Part shown: piece after piece, positions 24,853 to 35,700 of the stretch
How positions within the stretch are numbered: the first letter of the stretch is position 1
How the letters are laid out: each line of letters begins with the position of its first letter
Source: Apostichopus japonicus
Lineage: Eukaryota; Echinodermata; Holothuroidea; Aspidochirotida; Stichopodidae
NCBI RefSeq assembly: GCF_037975245.1
Contig: NC_092562.1
Location: forward strand, 19,684,054-19,748,053
DNA: 64,000 nt
Direction: 5' to 3'
Translations under genes and position numbers: made by a program
The notes under the pieces: model-generated
What the model was told of the DNA's origin: nothing
Database searches by the model: none
Seen by the model: only the letters and a program-made list of their open reading frames with translations

Positions 24853-27747
24853 CATTAGTACTTTATTGAATGGGTGCAGTGGAGTGGGGGGGGGGTAGGA
24901 GAGGGAGGAGGTTGACTTGGAAGATTCACAATTAACTGGAAACATTTGTGAGGATGAATTTGATGACAAGAACTGGTGAGTGAACTTTGCATTGTAGACT
25001 GTGATGAATTATAGAGATTAAACCATCATGGTTTTGATTATAGATTACTAAAATGGGTATCACCCACACTTACAAAATCTGTCACTTTGACTTTATGTTA
25101 TCATTAGTACCCATTGATGGGGTGGGGAACAGAGGCAGGGGAGGGGGAATTTGGAACAGAAAACATGCTCCTGCAATGAATATGACAACAGGTGTTTGTT
25201 AGTTAACTTGGTGATTTGTGGCTAAACTGGGTATCTTAGTTTTGAAAATTAATTGAGGAAGAAGGTCTCAACCTCACCAGAAAGTTCTGATTTCATATTG
25301 CATTTTGTTTCTACTAATGTGTCTCAAAATGAGGTTGAATAATGTATTTTACAGATTTAATTTTCACCATGATAATACTTACTGCTGTAAGCATAAAATA
25401 TAACAAGGGTAAAAAGAAAAGAAAAGTGTGTCTGATATCTGAATTTCTCTGATTTGTATCTTCAAATTGATAACCATTGGAATCACATTTCCCCATTAAT
25501 ATTGCTAACAGTGGCTATGAATAAAACAGTATTTGGGCCCTTATGTAGGAAAGTCCCCAACACAGATTTCTTCATGTGAATTTTATCTGTATATTCTGAC
25601 ACGCCAGTTTGCAACAAAGCTTTGCCTTTACTCAGAGATACTGAAATAGGGTCTACTTTACTTTAGTATACATTGTATCCGTAACATTAATGTAAACCTT
25701 TGTGAAAGCATACATCAAGTCTTTCCCCTTCTCAGCCAGCATTGCCTTTTTTTTTGCCCTTCCACAATTGGCATATCATATATTGGTTAAGGGGGGAGGG
25801 GGTGGGGCGTACTAGGAAAAGCCTTAATGACAAGAAACATGGTCTATATAAGATGACTGGTTTGTTGAGTCAATATGTGACTGAGGTTCAGAAGCTGGTC
25901 ATCTGTCCTGTGAATATGGATTCTTTATAGTATCCCCCCCTCTCCCCCATCTTCCAGAGTTGAGTGTGCATACTCTGGTCAATGTAGTAAAATCATCTCT
26001 AAAGACTGGGAAACTCACAGTATTATTACTAGCGCTCTCTTCTTAATCATGAAATACCAGAGAAAATTTTGGCTTTAGCAATATTCTCCAGGCATACAAA
26101 ATGGATTGTTTTACACTGGGGTAGGGGTTGAACTCATGTCTTCAATCATAACATTATCAAAGTTGTCGAGACAATCCTCTGTTTCTAGAGGTGGTCCGGG
26201 ATTTCATTACCAGTGTCCATGGAACTATCCCTGAACTTTGTAGGAAGGCATTGACTAATTTATTATTGTTACATGTTTGGCCTTCCTTGCTTTTAACATA
26301 ATCTGTGATGGTTTAAAGGGTGTGATGACTCGCACAAAAAGAAACATCTAATGCCCGTAATCTGACCTAGTTTCGTATGAGGTGTAACAGAAGTGTTAGA
26401 CACCACCATCGATCCCAGAAAATACACACACAACTTGCTACCGTCGGTAATTAGACACTAGTGTACAGTCAGTACGTACAGCTGCGGTCAATACACACAG
26501 CACAGTGTATAAACGATACAGCGATGGACATATCAGGTCCAGCTAAAGACAACAAGGTATCATATTTCATTAATGTCTGCATTTTGTAGCGACACAAACA
26601 AAACATCACTTGCAAGCAGCAGAAAGTTCACTTCAGATGGCCGCGCATGCGGATTGGGGAGAGTCTTCAATGCCTTTAAGCTCATTTATACTCACAGATC
26701 AAGCAATATAACCCAGATCTGGGCCCGTCTTTCACATTCAATAATTTCTCACTGATAAATAATAAGACATGTAGTTACCCTCCAGTTCTCTTGGCCTGAA
26801 TTTTTATTTTAGAGAAAATACTCATTTCTGGTGGGATTACAGACAAGGGCATTTGACATGTGCCCTTACAAAAAAAGCATCACCAAGCATATTAATCATC
26901 TCCTTAATGAACATTCATGCAAGGGCTTACCAGTAACATCACCCAATAAGATGCTGTGCTCATGCACTAGAAACTGTTCACATGGCAACAGCAGAACTAA
27001 AAGTGCTTAATGCTACACACACAAAATATGAACTGAAAGAATGACTGAATGTTAATGTGGAAAACATTCCATTTGTTCATTGCTTACTAGTTTATTCAAA
27101 ATTTAGAGATCATAATTCAAACATCTTTATGAAAATAGTGCATATATCCATCACAGAGTTTTATCAAAATTACAGCCTACATGATAACTGCTACAGAAGA
27201 AATTAAATGCTGTGAGAAAAACAATTTACAGTACTATATATGTGTCAAAATGAGTAGAAACAATTGATCAGGAAGAGAACAAAACTTAAATTATAGACAA
27301 CAAGCCCCAAACAGCTCCAAAACCAAAAAGTAAAACTTGTCTTTCTGTAGAAACTTAGACAAACTATTTGCAAAGATACCAAAAATGACCGCAGATGAGC
27401 AGCCTTTTTGTGCAACCTCTGAGAAAAACTAAAAAAATATAATATTTTATAGCAAAGTATCACTCCTCTTGGACATACTTGGATGACTTCACAGATCAGT
27501 ACATATGGGTACAGTTAGATATAGATATCCGGACTATTGAACTGGCACACTTAGTGATTGCAATGAGTGACATATCCATCACTGGAAGGAAATTACAGCG
27601 CAAAGAAATGAACACTAGTAGCTAGTTGCATACATGATGAATCATGAATAAAAAAAATCTGCATTTGATACAATATGTAAATACAATCCATTAAGAATAC
27701 ACAATGCAAAATGACAAAGGTTCTGTTTTTCAATCAAGGGCAACACA
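24853..27747. other. Intergenic between OGFOD1 and SCP2; no gene confirmed
   Basis: The left part is the OGFOD1 3' UTR. AATAAA-like signals are scattered, so I cannot place the polyadenylation site. A CpG-containing patch at 26640-26660 holds GCGCATGCGG next to ATTGG. An ATG at 26524 opens 33 coding bases (MDISGPAKDNK) before GTATCA. These could mark a promoter and first exon of a further gene, but no continuing exon was found. Confidence 0.4.
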
Positions 27748-27755
27748 TTTAAAAC

Positions 27756-28161
27756 CAAGGGCGTAGGAACCGGGGGGGGGGGGGGTGGGGGGGGCGGGGG
27801 GAGGGGGGGCGGGGGGGGGGGGGTGCCAGCCCCCCAGTGAAAAATATGGGGGGGGCGGAAGTATCGTTCCGCCCCCCGCTCCGCAAGTCAGAAAACCCCT
27901 TTTTCATTTCCAAATGAGAAAAAAAATCTCATTTGAAGCACCAAATTGCATCTAAGGCCAGGTGAAAATGCAAAATTCTTTACAAAATGGAGTGGGTGTT
28001 GAAGTGTGCTATATTGCACCAAATTGCATCTGAGGCCACCTAGAAATGCAAAAAAATTCCAAAGGGGAGGGGGACACCCCCTCCCCTTAAACCCCTCCCC
28101 CAGGCCGGCCATCAGTCTTCAGCCCCCCCCCCCCACTCAAAAGTATCTTCCTACGCCACTG
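27756..28161. mobile_element. hAT-like MITE with G/C homopolymers, 8-bp target duplication
   Basis: The termini are CAAGGGCGTAGGAA and the complement of CAGTGGCGTAGGAA, flanked by TTTAAAAC at 27748-27755 and 28162-28169. Just inside the left end is a run of about 60 bases that is nearly all G. A C run lies near the right end. An internal pair of TTGCATCT(A/G)AGGCCA boxes is repeated about 70 bp apart. CA...TG ends plus an 8-bp duplication fit hAT. No transposase is encoded. Confidence 0.88.
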
Positions 28162-28169
28162 TTTAAAAC

Positions 28170-29742
28170 TCCCTACACTTCCCCTCCTGAAAAAAGAAAG
28201 AAGGACATGCTAAACCAAGTGAAAATTTTTCAGCTATTTTTCAGCATCAACACTACAGTAGCTGCTACTGACAGGATATTCTTGAGGGTTTGGAATGTCA
28301 GCAGGCTCACCAGATACAAGCACCTTTTCCTATTAGCTCTTTATTTCTTACTTTAAAGCCATCCCTGAATATCTGGGAACAATTTTTAAGTCCAAAAACT
28401 GCCAGAAAAGTACTTGTTAAACGAATTAATAATTTGTAACATGTTAAACTTGACAGCAATAAAAGGAAAGATGATTTGCATTGATAGAGTATTGTATTGG
28501 TAAATTTAATACTCATCTTATACCCAAGCCTGTCTTTACTAAAGTAATAGTGTTTGTTGTGCAATTCTGTCATGTTTAGGAAACCGATAAGAACAAATGT
28601 ATTGTGTTATCAGCAATAAAGTGCTGTAATAGATATTTAACACACCCCGATAAAGTAAAATACCAAGACCGTGTAGTTCTGGAACATTCATCTTTGCTAC
28701 CGATGGCATTTTTAATTTGCATAAGATTTCAGAGCAAGTGCCAAGGCATCACTCATGTGACAAACTTGAACATGACCAGTATCTTATGTGACAGTGATGA
28801 AGACACCAAATGGATACATATCTACACACAAAGTGTGAAAGTGAGAAATATTAACACATGCGGCCAAAGAGCAAAACTTATTCTGGAAAGTTTGTATGTC
28901 GAGCACTTTTAATAACATGATTTTAGGCAAAAACTACAAGATCAACGTTCCATACTTACAGAATCCTACAGCCTTTACTTTTATTAATTCTTCTTGTGTG
29001 TGTGTGTTGCACTAGCCACCCTATTGTAATGTGCATTGTACACATATATGCCTTAACCAGTGCTGTGAAAAGTTGCAAACAAGTGCAGTAAATATTTTCC
29101 AGCTTCCTATTGACTGTACATTGAAATCATATAACGTGCAAGGTTTCCCACAAGCTTTGAAACATGGTTCATAAATAGCAGACCATGTCATCTTGTTGTA
29201 TAATCAGCTCAAGTGGTGGATGTGTCCTCCAGTTTGATATCATGTCAGTGGCCGCTCTAGTTGGAAACATGGTTCATGAATAGCAGCCCATGTCATCTTG
29301 TTGTATCATCAGCTCAAGTGGTGGATGTGTCGTCCATTGTCCTGTTACCTCTTGCAGTAAAAGGTTCGAGACACTCGAGACACTCGGCTCAAGACACTCG
29401 AGACATCCAGGTAATGATCCAGTGTCCAGTATCACATCATAAATGCTATGCAATAATGGGCAAATTGCTATATAAGTGCAAAGATGCCTAGCAGTTTTTG
29501 TACACAGGATTCATAGCAATTTATGATAGACAAAGTTCAGCGCCTTGAAACTGCTTCACAAAATTTACATTCTAAATTTTAATTCCCTGACAACAACTGT
29601 GCTAGTGAATCTACGGAGTCATCGAGTTGTGCAAGTGTATGCCTTATCACCATGTGCTTGTTGGGAAAGAAGTAAACCCAGAAAAGTCAAAAGATGATGA
29701 ATTGTCCAGCTACCATTTCTTTCGTTCCCAGACGTCCCTCGG
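28170..29742. other. Probable SCP2 3' UTR/downstream region
   Basis: It lies directly downstream of the SCP2 stop codon on the minus strand. No coding exon is supported. It includes the tandem duplication at 29156-29335. Confidence 0.4.
29156..29335. repeat. Tandem duplication of about 105-bp unit
   Basis: GAAACATGGTTCATAAATAG and then CATGTCATCTTGTTGTAT, continuing to AGCTCAAGTGGTGGATGTGT, occurs at 29158-29228 and again, with a few changes, at 29262-29330. Confidence 0.8.
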
Positions 29743-32691
29743 CTAAAGCTTTGCTTTGGGATGTTTCGGGATGATTTGAGGTAACTTCATTGCTACTCCC
29801 ATGTTGCCTTTGACTTTCAACTTTCCTCCGAAATAAGCCTGCAATGATTAAAGAAAGTACACTGTCGCACAAACTAATATCACAACAAATATGATTTTAT
29901 GAGAACTTAATATTAAGAACACGTCTTACATTTCTAAACAAAATTTAGCACCAAGGCCTACAACCAGGAGACTGAGTCAAATATTCTTCACCCCTCACAC
30001 AAACAAAGCAGGCATTGTGTTTTGCTATTGTTATGTGTGTTTACAGTGTAAGAACAATGGATTGTATTAACATGATCTCAGTCATAGCTTTTGATTGATG
30101 TATACTTTGCCATTCCTTGTAATTATGAAAGTAAAAATGATGAGGCAAAAACAAATGTTTATTCAAATAATTGGATGAAATGTATCTAACAGGTCACATT
30201 TTCAATCTCCCCCCACCCCCACCCCCATACTTCTTACCTTCTAACTTTGGGAGGCCCCCTAGATCAGGAATTCTGGGCCCATCTGGCCTAATGATAACTC
30301 CTGATTTGCATGTTCACACCCTCAACTGACCATATTAGACAGTCCTGTAAGCTGGTAAACTGATTATAATTGAACCTAACCACAGTATACTACTACTGAC
30401 AAAGAGTTTAACAGAATATACATCCTGCTCAGTAGTTACCAGTTAACCGACAGTAAAACTAACATTTTTCGATGCTTCATTTACAAGTACAAAACTCCTT
30501 CCAAACAAACTATTGAAAAATACACAAGGTTTGCCATTTACTTACCGCTTGGGCTTGCAGCTTGCCAGTTATGATAGCAACCAAGTCTACGTCCTTAACT
30601 GTAAAGTTACAGTCTGCCTTCACTGCAATTGAATTAAAGTAGATATATATCATCAGGACTTCTACTAGTTGTTCCACTTGTCTCTACTAATTCTCATCTA
30701 TACTTCGCTCTGCCCACCAGACATAGAGCACTCTGCGCCAAGATAGACGCCAACCAACCAAACATAAATTTATATATACATGCATATAAATATATGTATT
30801 GTATGTATATGCATATGTATATGTATATACATATATGTATATGTATATATCTCTGTTTCTTTCTCTCTTTTACTAGCTCTTCTATTCCTATCCTTTTTCT
30901 TTCGTGTTCTTTTTCATCTTGTTTGCTCTTGGTATTTTTGTTTTCAATGCGTACGGTAGAATATTTGCATGTTAAGATGCATGACTTATCTCGCTAGGGG
31001 GCTTAGACAAAACAAGAAAAGAAGAAAATATTTTGCGTTCCTCCTCACCCATACCAAATATTTTACATTCTCAAGGAGAAGCATAGTTACACATTGTGAT
31101 GAGAGTAGGTGGGAAAATGAATGGGGTGGTCAAATCTTTTTTGACCATGGTACGTACCTCTTCAAGTCGAGGTGTTTGCAATCTTTAAATCTTACAAATA
31201 CAAATCTTACTGTTCGTATTACTCGTACATTTCGGCTAAACAATGGGAGACTTCTTATTTCTGGATGCCACTCTTCATTGAAAGCTTTTTATGCTTGAGT
31301 GTCTCTACGGTCCTAACGTTGACGAACCCCACTGTTTAATCGTTCAGACTCGTTCTGTCAAATAGTCTACATAAATTTACTAGCGATTCCATCATCGTGG
31401 GGGAGGGGAGATTTTAATTTGGTTTTTAACTCAGATATTGATAAGCAGGGAGGTAATCCCCGTAAAAACTTTAAGGTGAAGAATATGTGCTTAGAGTTAA
31501 TGACTACCTTTAATTTAGTAGATATTTGGAGAGAAAGAAATCCATGTCAGAAAGATTTCACATGGAGTTCAAATGTTTACCGAACTATCCACTGCATCTT
31601 AGATCTTTTCCTTAATTCAAAGTGTTTAGCTCAATCTGTGCCCAGGAGTGTTTTTTATTCTACTGGTATGCAGTCTGATCATTCGATGGTTATTAAACCT
31701 TTTTATTAAATCAGAAACGAGGTCCAGGATTCTGGAAGTTCAATAATTCCCTCTTGTCAGATTTAGTGTATAGAGACATGATTAATAACCTTATTGTGAC
31801 AGAAGTAGACTCTCTGCATAACAGTGATGCTTCACATATGTGGGAATTGATTTTAGTATAAAATCCGTATTGCAACCATTAACTATACAGTAAGAGTAAG
31901 GCAGACCGCTCGTAGGAAAAATGAATTTCAGTTAGTCAAGGAAATTTCTAGGTTAGAAAGTCTCTGGCTCAAGTGAAGTCTTTAACAATCTCCAGGAGGC
32001 AAAAATCAACTTGAATCACATAGGCCTATATGATTATAAACTGCAGGATATCATTATTAGGTGGAAGATAAGGTGGGTTGAGGAGGGAGAATGTAATATA
32101 AAGTATTTTTTGGGGATCTGAACAAGCAAAATTAGTCAAGGAATACAATAAGGAAACTGAAAGGTAGAGATGGAGGGGATATAACTTATACCAAAGCAAT
32201 TCTCAACGAATTAAATCATTTTTATAAAAATCTTTATACGAGTGAAAATATGCCAAATGTGAGATATTTCTTTTCAAAGGTTCTTGGTGACAAGTTTCTT
32301 GGGGAGACAGATGCAAATTCCTGCGTTGGTAGGTTTTCAGTCGAGGAGTGTCGCACTGCTCTACTTACATTTTGTAATGGGAAAAACCCTGCAAGCGATG
32401 GTCTGTTTTCGCCGAAGTGTACAATAATTTTGGTCAGTAATTGGTAATTTGGTAACAGACTCTCTTAATTATTGCCTTTGATCACATTGGTATGTCCTCT
32501 GTCTACAAGACTCATAACATTACTCCCCAAGCCAGGCAAGGATTGTGTGGACTTATTGAAAGTGGTTATATGATGGTTTAAATACAATTCAAATGAATAC
32601 AACCATCCATGCGCAGCAAGAGATAGAAAAAAAATGTATATATCTATATATAGATATGGATGTGTATGTGTTTTTATATAGATGCATGTGA

Positions 32692-32759
<68 letters not shown>

Positions 32760-35700
32760 ATATATAGAAACTTTACCAGCATGAAATTGTTTTTTCTTTT
32801 CTCTTTCATTGGACTATGACATGTCAAGGCTGAAACTCAAGACTGAAGTCTACCTGTCAACAACTATTTACGACAGAACTTCAGTCTCGATGTCATATTC
32901 TAACAATGAAATACTGAGAAGAATTTTGTTGCTGGTATTGTGTCAACAGCCTGAAAATAATCACATTTGAATATTCATTTTGCAACAACAAATTATAAAT
33001 ATCGACTTTAAAGTTTATCCATGATAATACTCAACAAACAGAGCCTAGAGCAATTAACGAAAAGAAAAAAAACACCAGATAACTTCCATTTCACGAATGT
33101 TTTCGTCCTTTTGGGACTCATCAGGAGAAGGTAGGAATCGGACCCCAGACCTTTGTGTCACAGACTGAAGTCCGTACCACCCTACCACAGTAATTCTACT
33201 GGTGTGTGAATGCCTACAAACTGGTTTTTCATAACTGTCAATGAGGACGTATTACCCAACTTTTATGACTGTACAGAGTGCACCCCTGGTGCTTTGAATC
33301 TGACAATTTACACAGAATTGCCACATTTTATAGGCAAGCCAAGTCGTAAATATGAAATGAATGTGTAGCAAGTGGTATGACAGATAAAAAGTAATAAATA
33401 AAGATCAAGACACCAGAAAAATTTCACTTCACAACCGGCTTCATTCTTTTGCTATTGATTTACCATACATCTGTCATACCACTTGCGACACATAATATTT
33501 CTTATTTAAGGATTGGCTTGCCTAGATATGTTTATAACAACTGTGCTTATTCATCAATAATTTAACTAGCTGTATTTGAAGGTTACCATAAATCAGCTAA
33601 AACAAAATGGTAAATATTCAACTGAAAATTAAGCATGGCACCTTTTCTGCAGGTCCCTGCAGGTATTGAATGTGTGTATAGCACTGGCTTTACCTCTGGT
33701 ACTAAATATTTATGATGCTGGTCTGTGGTACAGTTAACACAGTTAAACAAGTCTTTCATTGCAACCATACCAAATATATGCAAAGATGAAACTTATATGC
33801 GTGTAAGGAAGGATGTGTAAGTACAAACTGAGTGCTGGTCGATGTTTTCTTCATCATACTGGCTATAAATATATCGGGTCACTACTTCTTCAAATTTCTA
33901 GAATCCTATCCTACCGATGGACATTAAGTGATGGTGAGAAGTGTATCAATTTCTGATTGGCACTAGGCCTGTAAGACTGAGGGTAGTTACTAGTGCTGAT
34001 AGTCGTAATAATGATTAATCGAACAGTAGTCGCGATAACAACTTTGGAAGTTTGATTAATCGCGCTCAAAACCCAAGTTGCGATTGCTCGACTACAAGCT
34101 AGCACTACACATAATCTGCTTTTGAAAAATAGCCTAACCTATCAAAAACAACACTCAAGCAGTTTGTATCGCAAATTTAAAGGTTCTCACAATGCTACAC
34201 TACACCCCAAATGTTATTTATCAGTGGATTCATGCTGGATTTTTGCTTGTCAGTAATGCACGCTTGTTCTGCAGTGCCACATTCAGTCCTAGCAATGTTT
34301 GATCATTGCGCATAATCGCAAATTCGTAAGTTATTAATCTTTTGCGATTGCCAAAGTATTTGTCATTTCTTCAAACATGTTTAAAATTACTTCATTTACT
34401 GATCTGATTCACATTTTTCGGCTGATCGAGTGTGTCGATTGCGGTGTAGTTTATTTTCAATGTGCAAAATATGTGCCTGCTTTCGCGCTAGGCCAGAGCC
34501 TAGCCTTGAATGTTGAACGTCCTTCTACAGGAAACTCTTGCATACTAAACATCACACTGCTACCGGGTGTTACATCTTTTCACTGTTTGCACGTTTGCTT
34601 TTATTAGTTGAAGTAGTTGTAGTAGCCTCGTAGATTCATTCAAAAGTTTTTAATTTACTATGAAGGATTTTAAGAAAGTTGGAGATTGAAAGTTGTTCAC
34701 AGTTTTTGTTAGGTAGATGTTTTCACATGGTTTAGACACCACACATTAAGACACAAGAACAAATAAAGGCATTGCACCAAAGGAGAGAGATCCGTTTTGA
34801 CTGTATTTCTGTAATGTAAAAATGACAGCACTTGATGACGTCATAACTGTCACCTAGTAATCGCAGTAATCGGGAGAAGAGCTATGCGATTACTCAAAGT
34901 CTACAAAAGAAAGAGTCGACTATTAGCACTAGTAGTTACAGACAGCTAGGTTGCCTACATGTCGTAACATAAATTATGCAGTCAGTGAAAGAAAAGAATT
35001 TTTATGAAATGATGATATGAATATGGATTCACAGGCTAATGCAACAGCAGGTGCTTTTGATGTGAACAAAGACAAAACCTGCTTAGTCCTGAAAGTGAGG
35101 TTATGCATTTCATCTACAATTTTACAAAATTGATGATCTAAAACACTCGGAGAGTTTCTTTAAAAAACTGAAGGTTTGTGAATATTTAATTGATGAATTT
35201 GATTCCACTTTTCAACGATATATTACCCAGATTCTTTTCATAGTTTTTATTCATTCTTCAGTTACACGTAGGCGAGCAAATTTCAAGGTTTTTCCAGCAT
35301 GAACTTTAATGTTTGAAATCAACATGTGACTAACCAAATTAGCCAATGAACAACTTTGTTATATGATTTATAGTATGGAATATCAATATACAGTAGCATA
35401 TCATAACATATATCAAAATTTACTTTAAAAGCTGCTTTAAAAGAAGAAAAAAAAATGAGTTTAGTCAATGAAGTATTTTACCAAACATTTACCTTTTTTG
35501 TGATGATGCAATGTTCTAACAAAACAAAGCAAAGATTGGTCAACGACAGTCGACAGATAAATTTTCAGCGCAATAAGAAAATAAAAGAAATGACTTCTGC
35601 CTGCCACAAATCCTAAAAGAAAAAATTCAACCATTCTCTCCTTTTTAATCTAGATAATCCTTTTTTTAATCTAGATCATCCTTTTTTTAATCTAGATAAT

